NCBI RefSeq assembly: GCF_000016325.1
Contig: NC_009436.1
Span: 744,001 to 808,000, forward strand
Source of the DNA: Enterobacter sp. 638
Lineage (GTDB): Bacteria > Pseudomonadota > Gammaproteobacteria > Enterobacterales > Enterobacteriaceae
DNA: 64,000 nt
Reading direction: 5' to 3'
Shown here: piece after piece, positions 1-9,273 of the stretch
Numbering within the stretch: the stretch's first letter is position 1
How the letters are laid out: each line of letters opens with the position of its first letter
The notes under the pieces: generated by a model
The model's database searches: none
The model's input: the letters and a program-made list of their open reading frames with translations, nothing else
What the model was told of the DNA's origin: nothing
Position numbers and translations under genes: made by a program

Positions 1-836
1 CCCAGCTCATGGAAGATCAGCACGAACGGGCTGGTGTCAGCGGTTACGCGTGTCCATGGCAGTAAAGAGAGCAGAACGGCCAGTGAACCCACATAGAAAA
101 TCAGAATACGGTAGATAACCTGGTTGGTGGCTTTTGGGATGCTCTGCTCTGGGTTATCGGCTTCTGCGGCGGTAATACCCACCAGCTCAAGGCCGCCAAA
201 CGAGAACATAATGATCGCCATCATCATCACCAGACCAGTCATGCCGTGAGGCAGGAACCCGCCTTGCTCCCACAGGTTGCGCACGGTGGCTTGAGGGCCG
301 CCGTTGCCGCTGAACAGTAACCAGCCGCCGAAGATGATCATTGCTACCACGGCGATAACTTTGATAATCGCGAACCAGAACTCCATCTCACCGAACACTT
401 TTACGTTGGTCAGGTTGATGGCGTTGATCAGCACAAAGAAGACCGCAGCGGAAGCCCAGGTTGGGATCTCCGGATACCAGAACTGGATGTATTTCCCGAC
501 GGCGGTGAGTTCAGCCATCGCGACCAAAACGTACAGCACCCAGTAGTTCCAGCCGGAAGCGAAACCAGCAAAACCGCCCCAGTATTTATACGCAAAGTGG
601 CTGAAGGAACCCGCTACCGGCTCTTCGACAACCATTTCGCCTAACTGACGCATGATTAAGAACGCGATAAAACCGGCGATAGCGTAGCCGAGAATAATGC
701 CGGGGCCTGCTGACTGAATAACGGATGCGCTGCCCAGAAACAGGCCGGTGCCGATAGCGCCACCCAGAGCAATAAGCTGAATATGGCGGTTCTTAAGGCC
801 GCGCTTCAGCTGATCGCCATGCTGTTGACCTTCCAT
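1..836 (-). CDS. aroP: Aromatic amino acid permease AroP (N-terminal 278 residues; truncated by window edge)
   Basis: Inner-membrane proton symporter of the APC superfamily that imports phenylalanine, tyrosine and tryptophan. Translating the minus strand from the ATG at 836-834 gives MEGQQHGDQLKRGLKNRHIQ, followed by the family signature IALGGAIGTGLFLGS in the first membrane segment, and the reading continues open to the window edge. Several hydrophobic helices are visible. The start is supported by near identity to the E. coli N-terminus. The gene is divergent from pdhR, as in E. coli. Its upstream region carries two TyrR-box-like sequences (see 882-922). Only the C-terminal part is missing, because of the window and not because of a mutation. 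Paralogues such as PheP are possible, but the pdhR neighbour makes AroP the natural call. Confidence 0.95.
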   Translation of the reverse strand, partial: MEGQQHGDQLKRGLKNRHIQLIALGGAIGTGLFLGSASVIQSAGPGIILGYAIAGFIAFLIMRQLGEMVVEEPVAGSFSHFAYKYWGGFAGFASGWNYWVLYVLVAMAELTAVGKYIQFWYPEIPTWASAAVFFVLINAINLTNVKVFGEMEFWFAIIKVIAVVAMIIFGGWLLFSGNGGPQATVRNLWEQGGFLPHGMTGLVMMMAIIMFSFGGLELVGITAAEADNPEQSIPKATNQVIYRILIFYVGSLAVLLSLLPWTRVTADTSPFVLIFHEL

Positions 837-881
837 TATGTGAAACCTCGTGTGTGGTTGTTATGTTCACGCTATGGCGTG

Positions 882-922
882 TGTAATTATGAAATTCCAT
901 TTCATGTATTTATTTCGTTACG
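882..922. promoter_or_regulatory. Two candidate TyrR boxes upstream of aroP
   Basis: The TyrR consensus is TGTAAA-N6-TTTACA with near-invariant G at position 2 and C at position 17. TGTATTTATTTCGTTACG at 905-922 and TGTAATTATGAAATTCCA at 882-899 both keep these bases, and the boxes start 23 bp apart, the usual strong/weak box spacing. aroP of E. coli is a known TyrR-repressed gene. The assignment is by motif and context only. Confidence 0.5.
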
Positions 923-1327
923 GTTCAAATGACCTAAAAAACGGAAGATGTCTTCCGTAAGCGTCAGAATAGTGGTAAGCGACCGCGAATGCACCTGCTT
1001 TATAAAGGGTCGATGACGAGTTGAATAAAAAGAAAGCAATTGTAAGTTGCTGCCTTTAACCCCTTTTATCTGGGTATAGAATAAAAATGCTTCATTAGGG
1101 GGTTAAAAATTCATTATTTGTCATGGTGAATCGGTTCAGATGGCGTATTTCGCGTTTCATTAAAGTTAAAACTGCCTCTATATGGGTAACCAATTCATTT
1201 GTGCAAAGTTACATTTCTGAAACGTTATTTCTGTAAGGTTGTTAAAATGTGCAGGGTTTACTGATTTCAATCAAAACCACGATGGACAGAAGGTGAATAC
1301 TTTGTTACTTTAGCGATACGAATATGA
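923..1327. other. aroP-pdhR intergenic region, no gene seen
   Basis: About 400 bp of AT-rich DNA between the divergent aroP and pdhR genes. No convincing small ORF with a ribosome-binding site was found. It should hold the pdhR promoter and possibly further regulator sites, but no -35/-10 pair stood out well enough to place. Confidence 0.5.
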
Positions 1328-1344
1328 AATTGGTAAGACCAATT
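1328..1344. promoter_or_regulatory. PdhR operator
   Basis: AATTGGTAAGACCAATT is a perfect dyad (AATTGGT, 3-bp centre, ACCAATT) matching the known PdhR consensus ATTGGTNNNACCAAT. It lies 33 bp upstream of the pdhR start, as expected for autorepression of the pdhR-aceEF-lpd operon. Pyruvate is the known inducer that releases PdhR. Confidence 0.9.
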
Positions 1345-1376
1345 GACTCCGGGCAAAAAGGCGTAAGACAGGGAAT

Positions 1377-2141
1377 ATGGCCTACAGCAAAATTCGCCAA
1401 CCAAAACTATCCGATGTGATTGAGCAGCAGCTGGAATTTTTGATCCTCGAAGGGACTCTGCGCCCCGGTGAAAAACTCCCGCCTGAACGCGAACTGGCTA
1501 AACAGTTCGATGTTTCCCGTCCCTCTCTGCGTGAGGCGATTCAACGTCTCGAAGCCAAGGGCTTGCTGCTTCGTCGCCAGGGCGGCGGAACTTTTGTTCA
1601 AAACAGCCTGTGGCAGAGCTTCAGCGATCCGCTGGTAGAGCTTCTATCTGACCACCCAGAATCCCAGTTTGACCTGCTTGAAACCCGTCACGCGCTTGAA
1701 GGTATCGCTGCTTATTATGCGGCACTGCGCAGCAATGATGAAGACCGTGAACGTATTCGCGAGCTTCATCAGGCCATTGAACGGGCACAAGAATCAGGCG
1801 ATCTCGACGCCGAGTCCGATGCCGTCGTCCAGTACCAAATTGCCGTCACCGAAGCGGCTCATAATGTGGTACTCCTCCATCTGCTACGCTGCATGGAACC
1901 GATGCTGGCCCAGAATGTTCGACAAAATTTTGAATTGTTGTATGCCCGCCGGGAAATGCTTCCGCTGGTCAGCAACCATCGTACTCGTGTATTCGAGGCG
2001 ATAATGGCCGGGGAACCGGAGCATGCGCGTGAAGCGTCGCACCGCCACCTGGCTTTCATTGAGGAAATCTTGCTGGACCGCAGCCGTGAGCAATCGCGTC
2101 GCGAACGTTCACTGCGTCGCATACAGCAAAGAAAGGATTAA
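1377..2141 (+). CDS. pdhR: Pyruvate-responsive transcriptional repressor PdhR
   Basis: GntR-family (FadR subfamily) repressor of the pyruvate dehydrogenase operon and of respiratory genes; pyruvate is the effector. The 254-residue length equals the E. coli protein. Residues about 8-76 form the winged helix-turn-helix, with the recognition stretch [20 protein letters not shown]. An all-helical FCD ligand domain covers about 100-230. The protein ends in an Arg-rich tail ([20 protein letters not shown]). The gene is first in the pdhR-aceE-aceF-lpd operon and its own operator lies 33 bp upstream. The only ribosome-binding sequence visible before the ATG at 1377 is a weak CAGGGA a few bases upstream. 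Confidence 0.97.
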   Translation: MAYSKIRQPKLSDVIEQQLEFLILEGTLRPGEKLPPERELAKQFDVSRPSLREAIQRLEAKGLLLRRQGGGTFVQNSLWQSFSDPLVELLSDHPESQFDLLETRHALEGIAAYYAALRSNDEDRERIRELHQAIERAQESGDLDAESDAVVQYQIAVTEAAHNVVLLHLLRCMEPMLAQNVRQNFELLYARREMLPLVSNHRTRVFEAIMAGEPEHAREASHRHLAFIEEILLDRSREQSRRERSLRRIQQRKD

Positions 2142-2174
2142 GCGCCTTTTTTAGAGCGCGGCAACTAAACGCAG

Positions 2175-2220
2175 AACCTGTCTTATTGTATTTTCTGGCG
2201 AAAATACAATGGGACAGGTT
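2175..2220 (+). other. Long stem-loop in the pdhR-aceE spacer
   Basis: Positions 2175-2194 pair with 2201-2220 around a 6-nt loop (CTGGCG). All 20 positions pair in RNA, two of them as G-U. The outer arms are AACCTGTC and GACAGGTT. No T-run follows, so it is not a normal terminator. It lies 40 nt upstream of aceE and is probably an RNA-processing or 5'-end stabilising structure in the polycistronic message (inference). Confidence 0.8.
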
Positions 2221-2260
2221 CCAGACAAATCAACGTATTAGATAGATAAGGAATACCCCC

Positions 2261-4924
2261 ATGTCAGAACGTCTCCAAAATGACGTGGATCCGATCGAAA
2301 CTCGCGACTGGCTACAAGCGATCGAATCGGTCATCCGTGAAGAAGGTGTTGAGCGTGCTCAGTATCTGATTAATGAGTTGCTTTCAGAAGCCCGCAAAGG
2401 CGGCGTGAAAGTAGCAGCAGGTGCAGGGGCTAGCAACTACGTAAACACGATTGCCGTTGAAGACGAACCGGAATATCCGGGCAATCTGGATCTGGAACGC
2501 CGTATCCGTTCTGCAATTCGCTGGAACGCGATCATGACCGTTCTGCGCGCATCCAAGAAAGACCTGGAACTGGGTGGCCACATGGCTTCCTTCCAGTCTT
2601 CTGCGACCGTTTATGAAGTGTGCTTTAACCACTTCTTCCGCGCACGCACCGAGAAAGACGGCGGCGACCTGGTGTACTTCCAGGGCCACATCTCTCCGGG
2701 CGTCTACGCACGTGCGTTCCTGGAAGGTCGTCTGACTGAAGAGCAGATGAACAACTTCCGTCAGGAAGTTCACGGTAAAGGTCTGTCCTCTTATCCGCAC
2801 CCGAAACTGATGCCAGAATTCTGGCAGTTCCCGACCGTATCTATGGGTCTGGGCCCAATCGGTGCAATCTACCAGGCTAAATTCCTGAAATATCTGGAAC
2901 ACCGTGGCCTGAAAGACACCTCACAGCAGACCGTTTACGCCTTCCTGGGCGACGGCGAGATGGATGAGCCAGAATCTAAAGGTGCGATCACTATCGCAAC
3001 CCGTGAAAAACTGGACAACCTGTGCTTCATCATCAACTGTAACCTGCAGCGTCTGGATGGTCCGGTAACCGGCAACGGCAAGATCATCAACGAACTGGAA
3101 GGCATCTTCAGCGGTGCTGGCTGGAACGTGGTTAAAGTGATGTGGGGCGGTCGTTGGGATGAGCTGCTGCGTAAAGACACCAGCGGTAAACTGATGCAGC
3201 TGATGCAGGAAACTGTTGATGGCGATTATCAGACCTTCAAATCCAAAAACGGTGCCTACGTTCGTGAGCACTTCTTCGGTAAATACCCTGAAACCGCAGC
3301 GCTGGTTGCCGACTGGTCTGACGATCAGATCTGGGCACTGAACCGCGGTGGTCACGATCCGAAGAAAGTCTACGCAGCACTGAAAAACGCACAAGACACC
3401 AAAGGCAAAGCCACTGTTATCCTGGCGCATACCGTTAAAGGTTATGGCATGGGTGACACCGCCGAAGGTAAAAACATCGCGCACCAGGTGAAGAAAATGA
3501 ACATGGACGGCGTTCGTTACGTCCGCGATCGTTTCAACGTGCCAGTGACCGATGAGCAGGTAGAAAACCTCTCTTACATCACCTTCCCGGAAGGCTCCGA
3601 AGAACACACCTATCTGCACGCACAGCGTCAGAAACTGAACGGCTACCTGCCGTCCCGTCAGGTGAACTTCACTGAGACTCTGGAACTGCCCGCTCTGGAA
3701 GATTTCTCCCAGCTGCTGGAAGAGCAGAACAAAGAGATCTCTACCACTATCGCTTTCGTTCGTGCCCTGAACGTGATGCTGAAAAACAAGTCGATCAAAG
3801 ATCGTCTGGTTCCAATCATCGCCGATGAAGCGCGTACTTTCGGTATGGAAGGTCTGTTCCGTCAGATTGGTATTTACAGCCCGAACGGCCAGCAGTATAC
3901 CCCGCAGGACCGTGAGCAGGTTGCATACTACAAAGAAGACGAGAAAGGTCAGATCCTGCAGGAAGGTATCAACGAGCTGGGCGCAGGCGCATCCTGGCTG
4001 GCTGCTGCAACATCTTACAGCACCAACAACCTGCCGATGATTCCGTTCTACATTTACTATTCCATGTTCGGTTTCCAGCGTATCGGCGACCTGTGCTGGC
4101 AGGCTGGCGACCAACAGGCTCGCGGCTTCCTGGTCGGTGGTACTTCCGGTCGTACAACGCTGAACGGCGAAGGTCTGCAGCACGAAGATGGCCACAGCCA
4201 CATTCAGTCTCTGACTATCCCGAACTGTATCTCTTATGATCCGTCTTACGCGTACGAAGTGGCAGTCATCATGCATGACGGTCTGGTTCGTATGTACGGT
4301 GAAGCGCAAGAGAACGTTTACTACTACATCACCACGCTGAACGAAAACTACCACATGCCGGCGATGCCGGAAGGTGCCGAGGAAGGTATCCGTAAAGGTA
4401 TCTACAAACTCGAAACCGTTGCGGGTAGCAAAGGTAAAGTTCAGCTGTTGGGCTCCGGTTCTATCCTGCGTCACGTTCGTGAAGCAGCGCAGATCCTGGC
4501 AAACGACTACGGTGTCGGTTCCGACGTGTACAGCGTGACCTCCTTCACTGAACTGGCGCGTGATGGCCAGGATTGTGAGCGCTGGAACATGCTGCACCCA
4601 CTGGAAACGCCACGCGTTCCGTACATCGCTCAGGTGATGAACGACGCGCCGGCAGTGGCATCTACTGACTATATGAAACTGTTCGCCGAGCAGGTTCGTA
4701 CTTATGTACCGGCTGATGATTACCGCGTACTGGGTACCGATGGCTTCGGTCGCTCCGACAGCCGTGAAAACCTGCGTCACCACTTCGAAGTTGATGCTTC
4801 TTATGTGGTGGTAGCAGCGCTGGGCGAACTGGCTAAACGTGGCGAAATCGATAAGAAAGTGGTTGCGGAAGCAATTACCAAATTCAACATCGATGCAGAT
4901 AAAGTTAACCCGCGTCTGGCGTAA
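2261..4924 (+). CDS. aceE: Pyruvate dehydrogenase E1 component (homodimeric)
   Basis: Thiamine-diphosphate-dependent decarboxylase that oxidatively decarboxylates pyruvate and acetylates the lipoyl groups of AceF: the first step of the pyruvate dehydrogenase complex feeding acetyl-CoA to the TCA cycle. The 887 residues equal the E. coli length. The ThDP/Mg motif begins at about residue 229 ([11 protein letters not shown]) and ends about 28 residues later with the NCNLQ segment. The transketolase-like central and C-terminal domains follow (e.g. [10 protein letters not shown]). The start ATG at 2261 follows GATAAGGAAT. It sits between pdhR and aceF, 14 bp before the latter. Codon use is that of a highly expressed gene. 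Confidence 0.98.
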   Translation: MSERLQNDVDPIETRDWLQAIESVIREEGVERAQYLINELLSEARKGGVKVAAGAGASNYVNTIAVEDEPEYPGNLDLERRIRSAIRWNAIMTVLRASKKDLELGGHMASFQSSATVYEVCFNHFFRARTEKDGGDLVYFQGHISPGVYARAFLEGRLTEEQMNNFRQEVHGKGLSSYPHPKLMPEFWQFPTVSMGLGPIGAIYQAKFLKYLEHRGLKDTSQQTVYAFLGDGEMDEPESKGAITIATREKLDNLCFIINCNLQRLDGPVTGNGKIINELEGIFSGAGWNVVKVMWGGRWDELLRKDTSGKLMQLMQETVDGDYQTFKSKNGAYVREHFFGKYPETAALVADWSDDQIWALNRGGHDPKKVYAALKNAQDTKGKATVILAHTVKGYGMGDTAEGKNIAHQVKKMNMDGVRYVRDRFNVPVTDEQVENLSYITFPEGSEEHTYLHAQRQKLNGYLPSRQVNFTETLELPALEDFSQLLEEQNKEISTTIAFVRALNVMLKNKSIKDRLVPIIADEARTFGMEGLFRQIGIYSPNGQQYTPQDREQVAYYKEDEKGQILQEGINELGAGASWLAAATSYSTNNLPMIPFYIYYSMFGFQRIGDLCWQAGDQQARGFLVGGTSGRTTLNGEGLQHEDGHSHIQSLTIPNCISYDPSYAYEVAVIMHDGLVRMYGEAQENVYYYITTLNENYHMPAMPEGAEEGIRKGIYKLETVAGSKGKVQLLGSGSILRHVREAAQILANDYGVGSDVYSVTSFTELARDGQDCERWNMLHPLETPRVPYIAQVMNDAPAVASTDYMKLFAEQVRTYVPADDYRVLGTDGFGRSDSRENLRHHFEVDASYVVVAALGELAKRGEIDKKVVAEAITKFNIDADKVNPRLA

Positions 4925-4938
4925 GAGGTAAAAGAATA

Positions 4939-6825
4939 ATGGCTATCGAAATCAATGTACCGGACATCGGGGCTGATGAAGTTGAAATCACCGAGATCCT
5001 GGTCAAAGTAGGCGACAAAGTTGAAGCTGAACAGTCGCTGATCACCGTAGAAGGCGACAAAGCCTCTATGGAAGTCCCGTCTCCTCAGGCTGGCATCGTG
5101 AAAGAGATCAAAATCTCTGTTGGCGATAAAACCGAGACTGGCAAACTGATCATGATTTTCGATTCCGCCGACGGTGCAGCAACTGCTGCACCTGCGCAGG
5201 AAGAGAAGAAAGAAGCGGCAGCTCCTGCTGCGGCACCAGCAGCAGCGGCTGCAAAAGACGTTAACGTACCGGATATCGGCGGCGACGAAGTTGAAGTCAC
5301 TGAGATCATGGTTAAAGTCGGCGACACCGTTGCGGCTGAACAGTCCCTGATTACCGTTGAAGGCGATAAAGCCTCTATGGAAGTCCCGGCTCCGTTCGCA
5401 GGCGTGGTGAAAGAGATCAAAATCAACACCGGCGACAAAGTGTCTACCGGTTCCCTGATCATGGTCTTCGAAGTGGCGGGTAGCGCACCTGCTGCGGCTC
5501 CGGCTAAAGCAGAAGCGGCACCGGCTGCGGCTGCACCAGCGGCCTCTGGCGCGAAAGACGTTAACGTTCCGGATATCGGCGGTGACGAAGTTGAAGTGAC
5601 TGAAGTGATGGTGAAAGTGGGCGACAAAGTTGCCGCTGAGCAGTCACTGATCACCGTAGAAGGCGACAAAGCCTCTATGGAAGTCCCGGCTCCGTTCGCA
5701 GGTACCGTGAAAGAAATTAAAATCAGCGCTGGCGACAAAGTGTCTACCGGTTCTCTGATTATGGTCTTCGAAGTGGAAGGCGCTGCCCCTGCGGCGGCTC
5801 CGGCTGCTGCTCCAGCACCTGCTGCTGCCGCACCGGCGCAAGCTTCAAAAGCGGCTGCACCTGCTGCTAAAGCGGAAGGTAAATCTGAGTTCGCTGAAAA
5901 CGATGCTTACGTTCACGCTACTCCGCTGATTCGCCGTCTGGCACGCGAGTTCGGCGTAAACCTGGCGAAAGTGAAAGGGACTGGCCGTAAAGGTCGTATC
6001 CTGCGCGAAGACGTTCAGACTTACGTGAAAGATGCGGTGAAACGCGCTGAAGCGGCACCTGCTGCTACCGGCGGCGGTATCCCGGGCATGCTGCCATGGC
6101 CAAAAGTGGACTTCAGCAAGTTTGGTGAAGTGGAAGAAGTTGAGCTGGGCCGTATCCAGAAAATCTCTGGTGCGAACCTGAGCCGTAACTGGGTGATGAT
6201 CCCGCACGTTACGCACTTCGACAAAACTGATATCACCGATCTGGAAGCGTTCCGTAAACAGCAGAACGCAGAAGCTGAGAAGCGCCGTCTGGATGTGAAA
6301 TTCACGCCAGTGGTCTTCATCATGAAAGCGGTTGCTGCGGCGCTTGAGCAGATGCCACGTTTCAACAGCTCTCTGTCTGAAGACGCGCAGCGTCTGACGC
6401 TGAAGAAATACATCAACATCGGTGTTGCGGTTGATACGCCAAATGGTCTGGTTGTTCCAGTCTTCAAAGACGTGAACAAGAAGAGCATTACTGAGCTGTC
6501 CCGTGAACTGACCGTGATTTCCAAGAAAGCGCGTGATGGTAAGCTGACTGCCGGCGAAATGCAGGGCGGTTGCTTCACTATCTCCAGCATCGGCGGCTTG
6601 GGTACAACCCACTTCGCACCGATCGTTAACGCGCCGGAAGTGGCAATCCTCGGGGTTTCCAAATCCGCGATGGAACCTGTGTGGAATGGTAAAGAGTTCG
6701 TGCCGCGTCTGATGATGCCAATCTCTCTTTCCTTCGACCACCGCGTGATCGATGGGGCTGATGGTGCGCGCTTTATCACCATCATCAACAACACCCTGAG
6801 CGACATTCGCCGCCTGGTGATGTAA
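4939..6825 (+). CDS. aceF: Dihydrolipoamide acetyltransferase (E2 of pyruvate dehydrogenase)
   Basis: E2 core of the pyruvate dehydrogenase complex; it transfers the acetyl group from lipoamide to CoA. The 628 residues hold three lipoyl domains in a row, each with the GDKASMEVP motif and lipoylation lysines at residues 41, 144 and 244. They are joined by Ala/Pro-rich flexible linkers. An E1/E3-binding domain follows ([16 protein letters not shown], about 320-360). The C-terminal catalytic domain carries [12 protein letters not shown] with the active-site His at residue 601. Lipoyl domains 2 and 3 are very similar also at DNA level (300-bp offset). A strong intrinsic terminator directly follows the TAA, although lpd is also read from upstream in related bacteria. 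Confidence 0.98.
   Translation: MAIEINVPDIGADEVEITEILVKVGDKVEAEQSLITVEGDKASMEVPSPQAGIVKEIKISVGDKTETGKLIMIFDSADGAATAAPAQEEKKEAAAPAAAPAAAAAKDVNVPDIGGDEVEVTEIMVKVGDTVAAEQSLITVEGDKASMEVPAPFAGVVKEIKINTGDKVSTGSLIMVFEVAGSAPAAAPAKAEAAPAAAAPAASGAKDVNVPDIGGDEVEVTEVMVKVGDKVAAEQSLITVEGDKASMEVPAPFAGTVKEIKISAGDKVSTGSLIMVFEVEGAAPAAAPAAAPAPAAAAPAQASKAAAPAAKAEGKSEFAENDAYVHATPLIRRLAREFGVNLAKVKGTGRKGRILREDVQTYVKDAVKRAEAAPAATGGGIPGMLPWPKVDFSKFGEVEEVELGRIQKISGANLSRNWVMIPHVTHFDKTDITDLEAFRKQQNAEAEKRRLDVKFTPVVFIMKAVAAALEQMPRFNSSLSEDAQRLTLKKYINIGVAVDTPNGLVVPVFKDVNKKSITELSRELTVISKKARDGKLTAGEMQGGCFTISSIGGLGTTHFAPIVNAPEVAILGVSKSAMEPVWNGKEFVPRLMMPISLSFDHRVIDGADGARFITIINNTLSDIRRLVM
5254..5790 (+). repeat. Near-identical lipoyl-domain coding repeats inside aceF
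   Basis: DNA encoding lipoyl domain 2 (from about 5254) and domain 3 (from about 5554) aligns at an exact 300-bp offset with long identical stretches, for example around 5374-5400 versus 5674-5700. Domain 1 (4942-5165) is more divergent. The repeat is protein-coding, and the closeness of copies 2 and 3 suggests recent duplication or gene conversion. Confidence 0.8.
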
Positions 6826-6828
6826 TCG

Positions 6829-6856
6829 AAAAGCCGGCCAATCGGCCGGCTTTTTG
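6829..6856 (+). terminator. Intrinsic terminator after aceF
   Basis: AAGCCGGCC (6831-6839), loop AATC, GGCCGGCTT (6844-6852), then TTTG. It lies 5 nt after the aceF stop codon. Partial read-through would allow the long pdhR-lpd transcript. Confidence 0.9.
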
Positions 6857-6923
6857 TCTTCTAATCTCATGAAGGTTGTGAGGTTACTGGCGAAAGCGAT
6901 ATTTCGTGAGCCGTTTGTTGTTT

Positions 6924-6943
6924 CAAAATTGTTAACAATTTTG
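6924..6943. promoter_or_regulatory. 20-bp perfect palindrome in the lpd promoter region
   Basis: CAAAATTGTTAACAATTTTG is fully self-complementary and lies 58 bp upstream of lpd, where the separate lpd promoter sits in E. coli. The GTTAA half-sites resemble ArcA-binding repeats, and lpd is a known ArcA target. The binding protein is inferred; the palindrome itself is directly visible. Confidence 0.6.
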
Positions 6944-7001
6944 TAAACTGCGGGCGGATAGAACGACCCGGTGGACGACGGGTATAAATTAAGAGGTCAT
7001 G

Positions 7002-8426
7002 ATGAGCACAGAAATCAAAACTCAGGTCGTGGTACTTGGGGCAGGCCCAGCAGGTTACTCCGCAGCATTCCGCGCCGCGGATTTAGGTCTGGAAACCGTC
7101 ATCGTAGAACGTTACAGCACCCTTGGTGGTGTTTGTCTGAACGTCGGCTGTATCCCTTCAAAAGCGCTGCTGCACGTTGCAAAAGTTATCGAAGAAGCCA
7201 AAGCGCTGGCCGATCACGGTATCGTCTTCGGCGAGCCGAAAACCGATATCGACAAAATTCGTACCTGGAAAGAAAAAGTTATCACCCAACTGACCGGCGG
7301 TCTGGCTGGTATGGCGAAAGGCCGTAAAGTGAAAGTGGTTAACGGTCTGGGTAAATTTACCGGAGCAAACACTCTGGAAGTTGAAGGCGAAAACGGTAAA
7401 ACCGTGATCAACTTCGACAACGCGATCATCGCGGCGGGTTCCCGTCCGATTGAACTGCCGTTCATTCCACATGAAGATCCACGCGTGTGGGACTCCACCG
7501 ATGCGCTGGAGCTGAAGTCCGTACCTAAGCGTCTGCTGGTTATGGGTGGCGGTATCATCGGTCTGGAAATGGCGACCGTTTATCATGCGCTGGGTTCAGA
7601 GATTGACGTGGTTGAAATGTTCGACCAGGTTATCCCGGCGGCTGACAAAGATATCGTTAAAGTCTTCACCAAACGCATCAGCAAGAAATTCAACCTGATG
7701 CTGGAAACCAAAGTAACGGCCGTTGAAGCAAAAGAAGACGGTATTTACGTTTCCATGGAAGGCAAAAAAGCCCCTGGCGAAGCGCAGCGTTACGACGCAG
7801 TGCTGGTTGCTATCGGTCGTGTGCCGAACGGTAAGAACCTCGATGCGGGCGCAGCGGGCGTAGAAGTTGACGACCGTGGCTTTATCCGTGTGGACAAACA
7901 GCTGCGCACCAACGTGCCGCACATCTTTGCTATCGGCGATATCGTCGGTCAGCCAATGCTGGCGCATAAAGGTGTTCACGAAGGCCACGTTGCCGCTGAA
8001 GTTATCGCGGGCATGAAGCACTACTTCGACCCGAAAGTGATCCCATCGATCGCGTACACCGAGCCAGAAGTTGCCTGGGTGGGTCTGACCGAGAAAGAAG
8101 CGAAAGAAAAAGGCATCAGCTACGAAACCGCCACCTTCCCGTGGGCTGCTTCTGGCCGTGCTATCGCTTCTGATTGTGCAGACGGCGTGACCAAACTGAT
8201 CTTCGACAAAGAAACTCACCGTGTCATCGGTGGTGCGATTGTCGGCACCAACGGCGGCGAGCTGCTGGGTGAGATCGGTCTGGCTATCGAGATGGGTTGT
8301 GACGCTGAAGACATCGCGCTGACCATCCACGCGCACCCGACTCTGCATGAGTCAGTGGGCCTGGCGGCAGAAGTGTTTGAAGGTAGCATCACCGACCTGC
8401 CAAACGCGAAAGCCAAGAAGAAGTAA
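7002..8426 (+). CDS. lpd: Dihydrolipoamide dehydrogenase (E3)
   Basis: FAD-dependent disulfide oxidoreductase shared by the pyruvate and 2-oxoglutarate dehydrogenase complexes and glycine cleavage; it reoxidises lipoamide with NAD+. 474 residues. The N-terminal FAD motif is VVLGAGPAGYSAA. The redox-active pair is C45/C50 in GGVCLNVGCIPSK. The NAD-binding glycines are in GGGIIGLEMA. The C-terminal active-site segment HAHPTLHES supplies the catalytic His/Glu. Two ATGs overlap at 6999 and 7002. The second is chosen because AAGAGG at 6991-6996 is then properly spaced and the protein begins MSTEIKTQ as in E. coli. It has its own promoter region behind the aceF terminator. Confidence 0.98.
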   Translation: MSTEIKTQVVVLGAGPAGYSAAFRAADLGLETVIVERYSTLGGVCLNVGCIPSKALLHVAKVIEEAKALADHGIVFGEPKTDIDKIRTWKEKVITQLTGGLAGMAKGRKVKVVNGLGKFTGANTLEVEGENGKTVINFDNAIIAAGSRPIELPFIPHEDPRVWDSTDALELKSVPKRLLVMGGGIIGLEMATVYHALGSEIDVVEMFDQVIPAADKDIVKVFTKRISKKFNLMLETKVTAVEAKEDGIYVSMEGKKAPGEAQRYDAVLVAIGRVPNGKNLDAGAAGVEVDDRGFIRVDKQLRTNVPHIFAIGDIVGQPMLAHKGVHEGHVAAEVIAGMKHYFDPKVIPSIAYTEPEVAWVGLTEKEAKEKGISYETATFPWAASGRAIASDCADGVTKLIFDKETHRVIGGAIVGTNGGELLGEIGLAIEMGCDAEDIALTIHAHPTLHESVGLAAEVFEGSITDLPNAKAKKK

Positions 8427-8440
8427 TCTTCTGACCAGTA

Positions 8441-8471
8441 AAAAGCCGCTCAACTGAGCGGCTTTTTTTTA
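8441..8471 (+). terminator. Intrinsic terminator after lpd
   Basis: AAAAGCCGCTC (8441-8451), 4-nt loop, GAGCGGCTTTT, giving a run of eight T. The A-run on the other side lets it also stop the convergent yacH-DUF2950 transcript, whose last codons overlap the T-run. Confidence 0.9.
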
Positions 8472-9263
8472 TGGTGTGACGCGCTGCCAGTTTTTATCCG
8501 GATGGTAGGTCGTCGTCGCCTCCGCTTTTTGCTGCGTTTCATCGCCCAGATTGGCCTGATAAACGTTGTCATCCTGGTTAATCACAAAACTCATCACGCC
8601 TGTCTGACCGTAGCTGACGGGCCAGGCAATCATCGCAAAACCGTTGTTTTTATCAGGTAGAATGCGGAAACGATAGCCGTGATAACCCGTGCCTGGGATC
8701 TGTGGACTAAACGCCGGGCCAAGCGGACTTGGCGCTTCGCCAGGGGCGACAGGCCAGTAGAGACCGTCTTTTTTCCCTTCTGAACTGATAATTTTCTGTG
8801 CATAGGTTTGGTTGAGCGCGTAATAGCTTTGCTGGGCATCAACGTACGCATGAAGCGCTTCGATAGCGGCCAGTTCATTGCGACCAATTTCACGCGTGAG
8901 GATCTCATCAGCTGCCTTGCGCATATCAAACTGCCAGCCGGATTCGCCCTTCACGACGGGGATAGGCAATTGCCAGTTGCTGTCGCCCACGACCAGATGC
9001 GCGATATCACCCGCGATGACCGTAGAATGGCTTACCTTCCAGTCACGCAAAAAACGATCCACGGCTTCAGGGTCGACCCCTTCAGGTGGCAAGAAATTGC
9101 GCCAGTCATCCCCAAGCAAGTTCTTCATTTCGTCTTCATTTTGCTCGCTGATGGCTTTTGCCAATGCGTCGGTCGCCTGGTCGGGCGTACTGAAGTGCTG
9201 CTGCGCGATCGCAAAAGTGGAAACCAAGAACAGCATCATTCCACCAAGTATTTTCTTTTTCAT
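8469..9263 (-). CDS. DUF2950 family exported protein
   Basis: 264 residues starting MKKKILGGMMLFLVSTFAIAQ, a clear Sec signal peptide with likely cleavage after AIA. The rest matches my memory of the DUF2950 family: a segment with GYHGYRFRILPDKNNGFAMIAWP and the conserved YGQTGVMSFVINQDDNVYQANLG near the C-terminus. Function is unknown; location is probably periplasmic. The ATG at 9263 is preferred over an in-frame ATG 30 nt upstream because AAGGGA sits 6 nt before it and the signal peptide then starts correctly. It lies 10 bp downstream of yacH on the same strand, so the two form an operon. I do not recall this gene beside yacH in E. coli K-12. Confidence 0.85.
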   Translation of the reverse strand: MKKKILGGMMLFLVSTFAIAQQHFSTPDQATDALAKAISEQNEDEMKNLLGDDWRNFLPPEGVDPEAVDRFLRDWKVSHSTVIAGDIAHLVVGDSNWQLPIPVVKGESGWQFDMRKAADEILTREIGRNELAAIEALHAYVDAQQSYYALNQTYAQKIISSEGKKDGLYWPVAPGEAPSPLGPAFSPQIPGTGYHGYRFRILPDKNNGFAMIAWPVSYGQTGVMSFVINQDDNVYQANLGDETQQKAEATTTYHPDKNWQRVTP

Positions 9264-9273
9264 GTTGATTCCC

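Noticed and set aside
1181..1194. Second PdhR site (GGGTAACCAATT)
   Set aside because: Half-sites are not separated by the required 3-bp centre and one half is mismatched.
2921..4783. 620-codon open frame on the strand opposite aceE
   Set aside because: Produced by the biased codons of highly expressed aceE; no family similarity or ribosome-binding site, and aceE itself is certain.
5085..5738. Ser/Ala-rich repetitive frame opposite aceF
   Set aside because: It is the reverse-strand shadow of the lipoyl-domain repeats; no independent evidence.
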